From assembly GCF_017377745.1 (NCBI RefSeq), contig NZ_JAFVMG010000001.1:372001-436000 (forward strand): a stretch of 64,000 bases of DNA, in the 5' to 3' direction. Shown in pieces: positions 50,950-60,203 of the stretch. Each line of letters starts with the position of its first letter. The stretch's first letter is position 1. Source of the stretch: Acetobacter suratthaniensis (lineage in GTDB: Bacteria > Pseudomonadota > Alphaproteobacteria > Acetobacterales > Acetobacteraceae). The translations under genes and the position numbers were made by a program. The notes under the pieces are model-generated. The model worked only from the letters and a program-made list of their open reading frames with translations. It did not search any database and was not told where the DNA came from.

Positions 50950-52146
50950 TCAAGCGCGGCGGACGATGTAACTCTTTTCCAGTTCCTGTGTGATGCGTTC
51001 AGCATGATCAGGATCACGCGCTTCGATCATGACTTCAAGCTGTGCCGCCTGCACGGACGGTGCTGCAAAAAGCCGCTGATGCGAAACCTCGATGATATTG
51101 CCACCTGCGGTGCCGATTGTGCGTGAAATATCGGCCAGCACACCGGGGCGGTCGGGAATTTCCATGACCAGCCGCAGGATACGGCCATCACGCAGCATGG
51201 CGCGCAGCAGCGTATTGGCCAGAATACGGCTGTCGATATTCCCGCCCGAGATAGGCAGCGCCACTTTTTTGCCCGCGAACAGATCGGGGTAGGTCAGCAC
51301 GGCGGCAAGGCCTGCGGCCCCAGCACCTTCACTGACCTGCTTTGCCCCTTCAGCCAGCAGGGTAATGGCGGTTTCGAGCGCACATTCGGGTACTACCAGC
51401 ACCTGATCCACCAGCTTGCGGATGACTTCATCCGTCTGCTGCCCGATCTGGAGTACGGCAATGCCCTCGGCAATGGTGGCCCCGCCGGTGGGCAGGGTCG
51501 CCTGACCGGGGAAGGCACACAGGGAGTCGTATTTTTCCACCTGTACGCCAATCAGGCGCAGGTCGGGGCGCATGGCGCGGGCCGCCACGGCGCAGCCCGA
51601 AAGCAGGCCACCGCCGCCAATAGGCACCACAAGTGCATCCAGCTCGCCTGCATCTTCCAGCAGTTCCAGCGCACAGGTACCCTGACCGGCCATGATGGCG
51701 GGGTCGTCATAGGGGTGGATGAAGGTGCGGCCTTCGCGGGCCTGCAGGTCCTGTGCAAAGGCCAGCGCTTCGGAAAAATTATCCCCTTCAAGGATGACGC
51801 GGGCACCCCAGTCGCGGGTGCGCACCACCTTGGCGCCGGGCGTGAAGCGGGGCATGACAATGACCGCATCAATCCCGAGCAGGCTGGCGTGGCGTGCCAC
51901 CCCTTGGGCATGGTTACCCGCCGAAACCGCAATAACGCCGCGCGCACGTTCTTCAGGGCTGAGCAGGGCCAGCTTGTTGGCTGCCCCGCGTTCCTTGAAC
52001 GACCCCACAGCCTGAAGGTTTTCAAGCTTGAGGGTAATCTCGGCTCCGCTTGCGCGGGAGAGAGAGTGCGAGGCGATGGTGGGGGTGCGGATCACCTTGC
52101 CGCGGATCCTGTCGGCCGCGGCGGTGATATCCTGAAAGGAGATCAT
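50950..52146 (-). CDS. ilvA: Threonine ammonia-lyase with C-terminal ACT domain
   Basis: A 398-residue PLP enzyme converting threonine to 2-oxobutanoate and ammonia, the first step to isoleucine. The PLP lysine is in GSFKERGAANKL, with GNHAQGVARHA and the phosphate loop PIGGGGLLSG. An ACT domain (VMEIPDRPGVLADISRTIG, about residues 325-398) suggests allosteric control. The length matches the short, TdcB-like form common in Alphaproteobacteria rather than the two-ACT IlvA of E. coli. The ATG follows the greA stop by one base. Confidence 0.93.
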   Translation of the reverse strand: MISFQDITAAADRIRGKVIRTPTIASHSLSRASGAEITLKLENLQAVGSFKERGAANKLALLSPEERARGVIAVSAGNHAQGVARHASLLGIDAVIVMPRFTPGAKVVRTRDWGARVILEGDNFSEALAFAQDLQAREGRTFIHPYDDPAIMAGQGTCALELLEDAGELDALVVPIGGGGLLSGCAVAARAMRPDLRLIGVQVEKYDSLCAFPGQATLPTGGATIAEGIAVLQIGQQTDEVIRKLVDQVLVVPECALETAITLLAEGAKQVSEGAGAAGLAAVLTYPDLFAGKKVALPISGGNIDSRILANTLLRAMLRDGRILRLVMEIPDRPGVLADISRTIGTAGGNIIEVSHQRLFAAPSVQAAQLEVMIEARDPDHAERITQELEKSYIVRRA

Positions 52147-52147
52147 G

Positions 52148-52621
52148 TCAGATGAATTTTACGGACAGGATTTCATAGGTACGGTCGCCACCGGGGGCGG
52201 GCACGGACACGGTATCGCCCTCCTGCTTGCCAATCAGCGATTTGGCCAGCGGCGAGGAAATGGAAATCTTGCTCTGCTTGATGTCGGCCTCATGCAGGCC
52301 CACGATCTGGTAGGTGATTTCCTTGTCGGTGTCTTCATCGACAAGGCAGACGGTCGCGCCGAACTTGACCTGACTGCCTGAAAGGCTGCTGGGTTCGATC
52401 ACCTCGGCGGTGGAGACCAGTTCTTCCAGTTCCAGAATACGGCCTTCAATGAACGACTGGCGTTCGCGCGCGGCATGGTATTCGGCATTTTCTGACAGGT
52501 CGCCGTGGCTACGGGCTTCCGCGATCGCGCGGATGACCGCAGGACGCTCCTCGGATTTGAGCTTACGCAGCTCATCTTCGAGAAGCAGAAGGCCATTGCC
52601 TGTCATCGGAGTTTTCTGCAA
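52148..52621 (-). CDS. greA: Transcription elongation factor GreA (TTG start)
   Basis: A 157-residue GreA that rescues backtracked RNA polymerase by stimulating transcript cleavage. From the TTG at 52621 the protein begins [10 protein letters not shown], matching the MQxxPMT start of the family (E. coli MQAIPMT). The coiled coil carries [16 protein letters not shown] with the acidic tip, and the C-terminal domain [16 protein letters not shown] and [19 protein letters not shown] sits six bases before the TTG; the ATG at 52606 lacks an SD and would remove the first five residues. Confidence 0.93.
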   Translation of the reverse strand: MQKTPMTGNGLLLLEDELRKLKSEERPAVIRAIAEARSHGDLSENAEYHAARERQSFIEGRILELEELVSTAEVIEPSSLSGSQVKFGATVCLVDEDTDKEITYQIVGLHEADIKQSKISISSPLAKSLIGKQEGDTVSVPAPGGDRTYEILSVKFI

Positions 52622-52636
52622 GACAAGTCCCCGGAA

Positions 52637-52663
52637 TAAAACTGTCGGCCTCTGGGGCCGACA
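52637..52663 (-). terminator. Candidate terminator/attenuator between carB and greA
   Basis: TGTCGGCC (52643-52650) and GGCCGACA (52656-52663) form an 8-bp stem with a five-base loop; on the minus strand it is followed by GTTTTATT. It could end the carAB transcript or attenuate reading into greA, whose start is 22 bases beyond. Confidence 0.6.
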
Positions 52664-52680
52664 CGCAGGTTGCATACGCG

Positions 52681-52725
52681 CTTTACCGTGCGCCGGAGAG
52701 CAATGCCCCCCGTCGCACGGTAAAG
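52681..52725. other. 12-bp inverted repeat just downstream of carB
   Basis: CTTTACCGTGCG (52681-52692) and CGCACGGTAAAG (52714-52725) are perfect complements around a 21-base loop, beginning three bases after the carB stop. No T-run adjoins it. It may protect the carAB 3' end or form a second stage of the terminator that follows. Confidence 0.5.
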
Positions 52726-52728
52726 TGT

Positions 52729-55700
52729 TTAGAACGATCCGCTAAAGTATGACTGAAGCGGCGCAACATCAAGCGGTCCCTCGCGCATTGCCGCAATGGC
52801 GTGGATCGCGGCGCGCGCACCAGCCATGGTCGTGTAGTGCGGAATGCCCAGCACAAGGGCCGAGCGGCGGATGTCAAAGCTGTCCGCAACCGACTGTGCG
52901 CCCTGTGCCGTGTTGATGACCATCTGCACATCGCCCGAGCGAATGGCATCCACACAGTGGGGGCGGCCTTCAAGCACCTTGTTGACCAGTTCCACTTCAA
53001 TACCGGACTCGCGCAGGCGGCTGGCCGTGCCACGCGTCGCCAGAATTTTGAAGCCCATGGAAGCCAGCAGGCGGCCCAGAGCAGGCAGATGCGGCTTGTC
53101 GCTGGCCCGCACGGACAAGAACACCGTGCCGCTTTCGGGTAGCTTCACACCCGCGCCAAGCTGCGACTTGGCAAAGGCGCGCTCGAACGATGTATCCAGC
53201 CCCATGACTTCACCCGTCGAGCGCATTTCCGGCCCGAGGATGGTGTCCACTTCAGCAAAGCGGTTGAAGGGGAACACCGCTTCCTTGACGGCCACATGTG
53301 GCACCACGGCGCGGTCATCCAGATTGAAGGCGGAAAGCTTGTCACCGGCCATGACACGGGCGCCGATCTTGGCAACCGGCACCCCGGTGGCCTTGGCAAC
53401 GAACGGCACCGTGCGCGAGGCGCGAGGGTTCACCTCCAGCACGAACACTTCCTGATCCTTGATCGCGTACTGGACGTTCATCAGGCCTACAATGCCAAGC
53501 TCGCGTGCCATGGCTTCGGTCTGGGCCTTAAGCTCGGTCACGATGGCGGGCGAGAGCGTGTAGGGCGGCAGGGCGCAGGCGCTATCACCGGAGTGAATAC
53601 CCGCTTCCTCGATGTGCTCCATAACACCGGCCACATAAACGCTGGTGCCATCGGCAATGCAGTCCACATCGGCTTCGATCGCTTCGTTCAGGTAGCGGTC
53701 GAGCAGGATCGGGCCGGAGGAAATTTCATGCCCGGCATGGCGCAGCACATCACGCATGTAGCGCTGGAGCGAGGCCCGGTCGTACACGATTTCCATCGCC
53801 CGGCCACCCAGCACGTAGGAAGGGCGCACCACAACCGGGTAGCCTACGCGTTCGGCTACGGCTTCGGCTTCTTCCGGGCTGCGGGCAATGCCGTTTTCGG
53901 GCTGGCGCAGGCCAAGCTTGTGCAACATGGCCTGAAAGCGTTCGCGGTCTTCAGCCCGGTCGATGGCGTCAGCCGGGGTGCCCAGCAGCGGAATGCCTGC
54001 GGCTTCCAGTGCGCGGGAGAGCTTGAGTGGCGTCTGCCCACCATACTGGACAATGCAGCCCTTGACCGTGCCGCGCGTCTGCTCGCAGCGGATGAGGGAG
54101 ATGACATCCTCAGCCGTCAGCGGTTCGAAATACAGCCTGTCCGATGTATCGTAATCGGTGGAGACCGTCTCGGGGTTGCAGTTGACCATGATGGTTTCAT
54201 AACCGGCCTCACGCAGGGCGTAGGCGGCATGCACACAGCAGTAATCGAACTCGATCCCCTGACCAATCCGGTTGGGGCCACCACCCAGAATGACAATCTT
54301 TTCGCGGTCGGTGGGGGCGGATTCACAGGTGGGGGGGGCAAAAACCCCTTCGTAGCTCGAATACATATACGGCGTTGCGGAGGCGAACTCGCCCGCGCAG
54401 GTGTCGATCCGGCGGTAGGCGGGAACCACGCCGGCCTCTACGCGCAGGCGGGCCACTTCGGCGGCCTGCGTGCCGGACAGGCGGGCAAGCTGCACGTCTG
54501 AAAAACCAAGAGCCTTGAGCTGGCGCAGGCCCTGTGCATCCTTGGGCAGACCGTGGTTTTCCACGGCGCGTTCGGCGGCTACAAGGACTTCAAGCTGGCG
54601 CAGGAACCACGGCTCGAACTTGCAGGCTTCGTGAATATCCTCAACCGACAGTCCTGCACGCAGAGCCTGTGCCGCCATGAGAATACGCTCGGGGCGCTGC
54701 TGTGAGAGAGCGGCGCGGAACGCATCCACCCCGCCATCGCCCGGCACTTCCACGGGGTCGAGGCCGTTCAGCCCGGTTTCCATGGAGCGCAGGCCTTTTT
54801 GCAGCGCCTCGGCGAAGGAGCGGCCAATGGCCATGGCTTCGCCCACCGATTTCATGGAGGTGGACAGCAGGGCCGGTGCACCGGGGAACTTCTCGAACGT
54901 AAAGCGCGGGATCTTGACCACCACATAGTCGATGGTCGGCTCGAAAGAGGCCGGGGTCGTGCGCGTGATGTCGTTCTTGAGTTCGTCCAGCGTGTAACCC
55001 ACGGCCAGCTTGGCCGCGACTTTGGCGATAGGGAAGCCCGTTGCCTTGGATGCCAGCGCAGATGAGCGGGAAACGCGCGGGTTCATCTCGATGACGACCA
55101 TGCGGCCGTCTTTCGGATTAACACCGAACTGTACGTTGGAGCCGCCGGTTTCAACCCCGATCGCCCGCAGACAGGCGATGGAGGCATCACGCATGCGCTG
55201 GTATTCCTTGTCGGTCAGCGTCAGGGCTGGCGCGACAGTCACGGAATCACCCGTATGAACCCCCATGGGGTCGATGTTTTCGATGGAACAGATGATGATG
55301 CAGTTGTCAGCCGTGTCGCGCACGACTTCCATCTCATACTCTTTCCAGCCCAGCACCGACTCTTCCACCAGCACTTCGGTGGTGGGGGAGGCGTCAAGGC
55401 CGGAGGCAACGATCTGGTCGAATTCCTCGCGGTTATAGGCAATGCCGCCGCCTGAGCCACCCATGGTGAAGGAAGGGCGGATAATGGCGGGAAAGCCGAT
55501 TTCGCGCAGGGCTTCGTGTGCTTCGGCCATCGTGTGGGCAATGAGGCTGCGCGGGCTTTCAATGCCGATGGCATCCATGGCTTCGCGGAACTTCTGCCGG
55601 TCTTCGGCGCGGTCGATCACATCGGCCTTGGCGCCGATCAGCTCAACGCCGTGTTTTTCAAGAAAGCCCGAGGCATGCAGCGCCATGGCGGTGTTGAGCG

Positions 55701-55983
55701 CTGTCTGGCCACCCATTGTGGGCAGAACCGCATCGGGGCGTTCCTTGAGGATGATGCGCTCAACCACTTCGGGGGTGATCGGCTCGACATAGGTCGCATC
55801 GGCCAGCCCCGGATCGGTCATGATGGTGGCCGGGTTGGAGTTGACGAGAATGACCCGGTAGCCTTCTTCGCGCAGCGCCTTGCAGGCCTGTGCGCCGGAG
55901 TAGTCAAACTCGCACGCCTGCCCGATAACAATAGGGCCTGCGCCGATGATGAGGATGGAGCGGATGTCTGTCCGTTTGGGCAT
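52729..55983 (-). CDS. carB: Carbamoyl-phosphate synthase large subunit
   Basis: A 1084-residue synthetase that makes carbamoyl phosphate for pyrimidine and arginine synthesis from ammonia delivered by CarA. Two homologous ATP-grasp halves are visible: [19 protein letters not shown] at the start and [19 protein letters not shown] near residue 553. The C-terminal MGS-like allosteric domain includes [19 protein letters not shown]. Length is typical (about 1075). carA ends 20 bases upstream, so the two form an operon, transcribed towards greA. Confidence 0.98.
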   Translation of the reverse strand: MPKRTDIRSILIIGAGPIVIGQACEFDYSGAQACKALREEGYRVILVNSNPATIMTDPGLADATYVEPITPEVVERIILKERPDAVLPTMGGQTALNTAMALHASGFLEKHGVELIGAKADVIDRAEDRQKFREAMDAIGIESPRSLIAHTMAEAHEALREIGFPAIIRPSFTMGGSGGGIAYNREEFDQIVASGLDASPTTEVLVEESVLGWKEYEMEVVRDTADNCIIICSIENIDPMGVHTGDSVTVAPALTLTDKEYQRMRDASIACLRAIGVETGGSNVQFGVNPKDGRMVVIEMNPRVSRSSALASKATGFPIAKVAAKLAVGYTLDELKNDITRTTPASFEPTIDYVVVKIPRFTFEKFPGAPALLSTSMKSVGEAMAIGRSFAEALQKGLRSMETGLNGLDPVEVPGDGGVDAFRAALSQQRPERILMAAQALRAGLSVEDIHEACKFEPWFLRQLEVLVAAERAVENHGLPKDAQGLRQLKALGFSDVQLARLSGTQAAEVARLRVEAGVVPAYRRIDTCAGEFASATPYMYSSYEGVFAPPTCESAPTDREKIVILGGGPNRIGQGIEFDYCCVHAAYALREAGYETIMVNCNPETVSTDYDTSDRLYFEPLTAEDVISLIRCEQTRGTVKGCIVQYGGQTPLKLSRALEAAGIPLLGTPADAIDRAEDRERFQAMLHKLGLRQPENGIARSPEEAEAVAERVGYPVVVRPSYVLGGRAMEIVYDRASLQRYMRDVLRHAGHEISSGPILLDRYLNEAIEADVDCIADGTSVYVAGVMEHIEEAGIHSGDSACALPPYTLSPAIVTELKAQTEAMARELGIVGLMNVQYAIKDQEVFVLEVNPRASRTVPFVAKATGVPVAKIGARVMAGDKLSAFNLDDRAVVPHVAVKEAVFPFNRFAEVDTILGPEMRSTGEVMGLDTSFERAFAKSQLGAGVKLPESGTVFLSVRASDKPHLPALGRLLASMGFKILATRGTASRLRESGIEVELVNKVLEGRPHCVDAIRSGDVQMVINTAQGAQSVADSFDIRRSALVLGIPHYTTMAGARAAIHAIAAMREGPLDVAPLQSYFSGSF

Positions 55984-56003
55984 GATGCGTCGATCCTGTC
56001 AGT

Positions 56004-57437
56004 TCAGTTGCGGGCGCCGGCGGTGCGGTCGATCAGGGCGGTAAAGCGCTCGAAGAGATAGAAGCTGTCGGAGGGGCCGGGGCTGGCCTCAGGGTGGTAC
56101 TGCACGGAAAACGCTGCGTAACGGTCTGAGGCAATGCCTTCGTTCGAGCCATCGAACAGGCTGACATGCGTTACATGCGCGTCTTCGGGCAGGGTTTTGG
56201 CATCCACGGCAAAACCGTGGTTCTGGCTGGTGATTTCCACCCGGCCGCTGGCCAGATCCTTCACCGGCTGGTTCGCACCCCGGTGGCCCTGCTCCATCTT
56301 GTAGGTTTTCGCACCCAATGTCAGAGCCAGAAGCTGGTGGCCAAGGCAGATGCCAAACAGCGGCACACCGGCCTCAAGCACGGTGCGGATGGCCGGTACG
56401 GCGTAGCGGGCGGTTGCCGCCGGGTCGCCCGGGCCATTGGAGAGGAACACGCCTTCGGGCTTGAGAGCCAGAATTTCTTCGCCCGTGGTGGTGGCGGGTA
56501 CGACCGTTACATCGCAGCCTGCGGCCACGAGGCAGCGCAGGATGTTGCGCTTGGCCCCGAAATCCACCGCAACAACGCGACGGCGCTTTTCAGGCACAGG
56601 GCGGGTGGCGTGCGGCCATTCCCATACGCCATGCGTCCATTCAAAGGGGGCCGTGCAGGTGACTTCCTGCGCCAGATCCATGCCTTCCAGCCCCGGCCAT
56701 GCACGGGCAGTCGCGGCGGCGGCGTCAAGGTCGATCCGGCCATCATGCGGGAAAAGCAGGATAGCCGTCTGCGGCCCGCCATCACGGATACGCAGGGTGA
56801 GGGCGCGGGTATCCACCCCGGCAATGCCGGTGACGCCACGCTCTTTCAGCCATGCGTCCAGCCCTTCGGTCGCACGCCAGTTGGCGGGGGCGGTTACGTC
56901 TTCCTTCACCACAAGGCCACGTGCGAACACGCGGGCGGCTTCGTCATCTTCCGCGTTGGTGCCGACATTGCCGATATGCGGGAAGGTAAAGGTAATGATC
57001 TGCCCGGCAAAAGAAGGGTCGGTCAGGGTTTCCTGATAGCCCGTCATGCTGGTGGAAAAGCAGATTTCGCCCATGGACTGGCCGGCACTTTCGGCCACGC
57101 TCTGCGCAGGCGTAAAGGCGCCAAAGCCTTTACCCCAGAATACGCTTCCATCGGCGAGAACAAGAGCGGCGGTGGCGCCGTCCGGGCGGGCGTCGGGCAT
57201 GGAGGTTCCTGTCTTGCTGCTTCCCGTTGCGGGGGAGTGTCTGTCTGTCACGGTGGAGGCGGGGCGGAGGTCTTCAAGCGACAGTTCCGCCGCCTGAGCG
57301 ATAACCGGCCAGTGCCGGGCCGGTATGGCTTGGGCCTGCCGCCATTTGCGAATGGCTTCCGTGCCCACGCCGGTCAGGCTGGCGGTGGCCTCTGGCCCGC
57401 CGAGGCGGGCAATGATGGAGTCGATCGACATGGACAT
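56004..57437 (-). CDS. carA: Carbamoyl-phosphate synthase small subunit with N-terminal helix-turn-helix domain
   Basis: The frame encodes 477 residues from the ATG at 57437 (475 from 57431). Residues about 3-60 form a small helix-turn-helix-like domain (SIDSIIARLGGPEATASLTG, TEAIRKWRQAQAIPARHWP). A linker rich in S/T/G follows, then a normal CarA of 398 residues starting MPDARPDGATAALVLADGS at 57200. The glutaminase site is intact (GICLGHQ cysteine; HPE in VQYHPEASPG). AGGAA five bases before 57200 could allow a separate CarA start, so both a fused and a plain subunit may be made. Fusion to a DNA-binding-like domain is not the common form. Confidence 0.9.
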   Translation of the reverse strand: MSMSIDSIIARLGGPEATASLTGVGTEAIRKWRQAQAIPARHWPVIAQAAELSLEDLRPASTVTDRHSPATGSSKTGTSMPDARPDGATAALVLADGSVFWGKGFGAFTPAQSVAESAGQSMGEICFSTSMTGYQETLTDPSFAGQIITFTFPHIGNVGTNAEDDEAARVFARGLVVKEDVTAPANWRATEGLDAWLKERGVTGIAGVDTRALTLRIRDGGPQTAILLFPHDGRIDLDAAAATARAWPGLEGMDLAQEVTCTAPFEWTHGVWEWPHATRPVPEKRRRVVAVDFGAKRNILRCLVAAGCDVTVVPATTTGEEILALKPEGVFLSNGPGDPAATARYAVPAIRTVLEAGVPLFGICLGHQLLALTLGAKTYKMEQGHRGANQPVKDLASGRVEITSQNHGFAVDAKTLPEDAHVTHVSLFDGSNEGIASDRYAAFSVQYHPEASPGPSDSFYLFERFTALIDRTAGARN

Positions 57438-57514
57438 GGCCTGGCTCTGTCTCCCGCCTGTGACGCTTTTAGGGCATCTGGTGTGTGTGCTCTCTAGCAT
57501 CCTGTCCGGGGGGA

Positions 57515-57575
57515 TGGGAAGAAAATTCCCACCCGTTTCGGGTGTGGGAAAAGGAGGGTGGGAAGTTTTTTCCCA
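57515..57575. promoter_or_regulatory. Nested TGGGAA/TTCCCA dyads between carA and yqeY
   Basis: Two copies of TGGGAA-N5-TTCCCA lie at 57515-57531 and 57559-57575, with centres 44 bases apart (about four helical turns). A further GTGGGAA at 57544-57550 pairs with TTCCCAC at 57526-57532 around 11 bases. The array sits in the 250-base divergent region 57438-57687 between carA (minus) and yqeY (plus). It looks like a multi-site operator; its protein is unknown. Confidence 0.65.
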
Positions 57576-57687
57576 ACTGTGTCACTTTTCCATCATCCGG
57601 GCGGGTGAATTCATGCGGCTGGGGTGATAAGGTGCGCCGGATCAAGCGCACGGGTCGCCGTGCGGGAAGTCATGCAGGAGCAAACCG

Positions 57688-58143
57688 ATGTCCCTTCGAG
57701 ATCAACTGATGTCCGACCTGAAAACCGCCATGAAGGCGGGTGAAAGTGCTCGGGTGACAACAATCCGCATGATCACGGCCAAGCTGAAGGATGTCGAAAT
57801 TGCCGGTCGCGCCAAGGGTGCAGAAGGGCTGAGCGATGAGGAAGGCCTGTCCGCCCTGCGTGGCATGATCAAGTCACGTGTGGAATCCGCCACCATGTAC
57901 CGCGATGCCGCCCGCCCGGAGCTGGCCGAGAAGGAAGAAGCGGAAATCGCTGTAATCCGTGGTTATCTGCCGCCGGAAATGGATGATGCCGCTCTGGCCG
58001 CTGCCGTGCAGGCTGCTGTTGCCGAAAGTGGCGCAACCTCCATCAAGGAAATGGGCAAGGTCATGGCCGTGCTCAAAGGCCGCTTTGGCGCGGCTCTGGA
58101 CATGGCGCGCGCCAGTGCGGCGGTCAAGGCGCTGCTGGGCTAG
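57688..58143 (+). CDS. yqeY: GatB/YqeY domain protein
   Basis: A 151-residue protein of the YqeY family: MSLRDQLMSDLKTAMKAGES, TTIRMITAKLKDVEI, then the C-terminal helical part (IRGYLPPEMDDAALAAAVQA, GKVMAVLKGRFGAALDM). The fold is that of the tail of GatB, which binds tRNA in amidotransferases; the free-standing protein has no proven role, though a tRNA-linked one is suspected. GCAGGAG upstream is a good ribosome site. It precedes dnaG, replacing the rpsU position of the E. coli rpsU-dnaG-rpoD operon. Confidence 0.93.
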   Translation: MSLRDQLMSDLKTAMKAGESARVTTIRMITAKLKDVEIAGRAKGAEGLSDEEGLSALRGMIKSRVESATMYRDAARPELAEKEEAEIAVIRGYLPPEMDDAALAAAVQAAVAESGATSIKEMGKVMAVLKGRFGAALDMARASAAVKALLG

Positions 58144-58204
58144 TCTTAACAACAGGTCGGGGTGCGGGTTTTTTAGGTGATAGGCGGGCAGGGAGCGGTG
58201 TTTT

Positions 58205-60055
58205 ATGGCGATTGACGCCGGTTTTCTGGACGAACTACGCGCCCGCACACCCATAACCTCCGTTATCGGGCGGCGGGTTAAACTCACCCGCTCAGGGCGG
58301 AACTGGAAAGGGTGCTGCCCTTTCCACGGCGAAAAAACCCCCTCCTTTTATGTGTATGACGATCACTTCCACTGCTTTGGCTGTGGGGTGCATGGCGATG
58401 TGATCTCGTTTGTCATGCAAAGCGAGGGGCGTAGTTTCCCTGAAGCGGTGGAAGAACTGGCCTCGGCCGCCGGACTGGAAGTGCCAGCCCAGACGCGCGA
58501 AAGCCGCGAGGCCGTGGTGCATGCACGCTCGCTTGAAGATGTACTGAACGCCACGCAGGCGCTGTGGGCGCAGGCCCTCTATCAGCCAGAAGGCCGGGCC
58601 GGGCTGGATTATCTGCTAGGCCGGGGGCTTACGCGCGAAACCATCGCCTCGTTCGGGTTGGGCTGGGCTGGCGAGGGGCGCGGCGCACTGGCGACAGCCC
58701 TTGAGCGCGAGGGCATAACCCCCGCCCAGATGGCAGAAGCCGGATTGATGCGCCTTGATGAAGAAGGCCGCCCCAAAGGTGAGCTGTTCTGGGGGCGCGT
58801 TACCTTTCCCATCCGTGACCGCAAAGGGCGGCTGGTGTCGTTCGGCGGGCGTATTCTGGGCGATGGCCAGCCGAAATATCTGAACGGGCCGGAAACGGCG
58901 CTGTTTTCCAAGCGGCGGCTGCTGTTCGGGCTGGATCGCGCACGGGCGGCTGTGCGCGCCCCACGGCCCAAGGGCGTATCCGCGCCCGATCTGGTGGTGG
59001 TGGAAGGGTATATGGATGTCATTGCCCTGCATCAGGCCGGTTTTACCGGAGCGGTGGCCCCGCTGGGCACGGCGCTGACACCCGAGCAGCTTGAAGTGTT
59101 GTGGCAGGTCGATCGGGCACCCATCCTGTGTTTCGATGGCGATGCCGCCGGGCGGCGTGCTGCGGTCAAGGCGGCACAGACCGCGCTGCCTTTGCTCAAG
59201 GCTGATCATACGCTGCGTTTTTGCCTGCTACCCGAAGGGGAAGACCCGGACAGTCTGGTGCGAAGCCGGGGTGTGCAGACAGTGGCGGGGTTGTTTGAGG
59301 GCGCTCGTGGTCTGTCCGATGTGCTGTTCGATCTGCTGGCGGGGGGAATGGTGCAGCCCGGCCCCGAAGAGCGCGCGGCCCTGCGGCACAAGCTGACTGA
59401 AAGTGCGGCGCTGATTGAGGACAAGACTCTGGCCTCGGAATATCGCCGCACGTTGCTGGATCGCTTTTTTGAGCGGTTCAGAAGCAGCGGGCGCGGCAAA
59501 GGGGGGAGTGCGTCCTTTTCAGGGGGCAAGGGCTGGCGTGATGAGTCTGACGCTGCGGCCGCTTTTGTGCTCATGGACACCACGCGCCAGCGCCAACGGC
59601 TTTTGCTGGTGTTGCTGCTGCGCTATCCTGCTCTTGTACCGGATATGGAAGAGGCGCTGTGCAGGCTTGATCTGGCGGCGGATTTTGCCGCGGTACGTGG
59701 CGCTTTGCTGGATTTTTCAGCTGAAGGTTTGCAGCCTGTCAGTGCAGGTAACCTGCGCAGATGGGTTGAACAGAACGGATTGCACGAAACCATTCGCGCT
59801 GTCATGCGTGAAGAAGATGGGTATGCCGCCCAACAGGATGATGTGGTTGATCCGGCGCAGCTTGTGTCGGCAAGGACACAGTGGTGGCATTTTTACGGAT
59901 TGCTGGATAGGGCGCAGTTCGAGGCTGAAGTCGAACGCGATATTGCCAGTTTTACCGAAAAAAACGGCGATGCCGATCAGTGGCAGCGGCTTCAGGCCCG
60001 GCTTGAGGCACGTGAGCGCCTACGGCGTGGCAGCCTTGACGATTCAGAATTTTAA
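58205..60055 (+). CDS. dnaG: DNA primase
   Basis: A 616-residue primase that makes RNA primers for replication. The N-terminal zinc domain is complete (GCCPFHGEKTPSF, then FHCFGCGVHGDVISF; CHC2 type). The TOPRIM core shows VVVEGYMDVIALHQAGF and LCFDGDAAGRRAA with the acidic metal sites. The C-terminal third (from about residue 450) is the helicase-binding domain and is poorly conserved. GGGAG nine bases upstream supports the ATG. rpoD follows after 148 bases. Confidence 0.97.
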   Translation: MAIDAGFLDELRARTPITSVIGRRVKLTRSGRNWKGCCPFHGEKTPSFYVYDDHFHCFGCGVHGDVISFVMQSEGRSFPEAVEELASAAGLEVPAQTRESREAVVHARSLEDVLNATQALWAQALYQPEGRAGLDYLLGRGLTRETIASFGLGWAGEGRGALATALEREGITPAQMAEAGLMRLDEEGRPKGELFWGRVTFPIRDRKGRLVSFGGRILGDGQPKYLNGPETALFSKRRLLFGLDRARAAVRAPRPKGVSAPDLVVVEGYMDVIALHQAGFTGAVAPLGTALTPEQLEVLWQVDRAPILCFDGDAAGRRAAVKAAQTALPLLKADHTLRFCLLPEGEDPDSLVRSRGVQTVAGLFEGARGLSDVLFDLLAGGMVQPGPEERAALRHKLTESAALIEDKTLASEYRRTLLDRFFERFRSSGRGKGGSASFSGGKGWRDESDAAAAFVLMDTTRQRQRLLLVLLLRYPALVPDMEEALCRLDLAADFAAVRGALLDFSAEGLQPVSAGNLRRWVEQNGLHETIRAVMREEDGYAAQQDDVVDPAQLVSARTQWWHFYGLLDRAQFEAEVERDIASFTEKNGDADQWQRLQARLEARERLRRGSLDDSEF

Positions 60056-60203
60056 CACGGACAGGAAATGTTCTAGGGCGTGTTCCCCTTGACTTGTGGC
60101 GCAGGATAACCCACCTCCTGCCCGCGCTGGAACGTGAGTGGTACGTGGTAAACTGGTGGTTCTGCATTCAGGCGGGATGCGGGCGCGGAGGAGCAGGTCT
60201 GGT
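60056..60203 (+). promoter_or_regulatory. dnaG-rpoD intergenic region with possible promoter
   Basis: The 148-base gap contains CCCCTTGAC at 60087-60095 followed 16 bases later by CCCACC at 60112-60117. This loosely resembles heat-shock (RpoH) promoters, which drive rpoD separately in some bacteria; the match is weak. GGAGGAGCAGG at 60188-60197 is the rpoD ribosome-binding region. Confidence 0.3.

Noticed and set aside
53296-54501. Plus-strand open frame of 401 codons opposite carB
   Set aside because: Antisense shadow of the ATP-grasp region; composition and lack of motifs argue against coding.
56166-57497. Plus-strand open frame of 443 codons opposite carA
   Set aside because: Antisense shadow in GC-rich DNA; no family features, no ribosome site, and it covers a well-conserved CarA.
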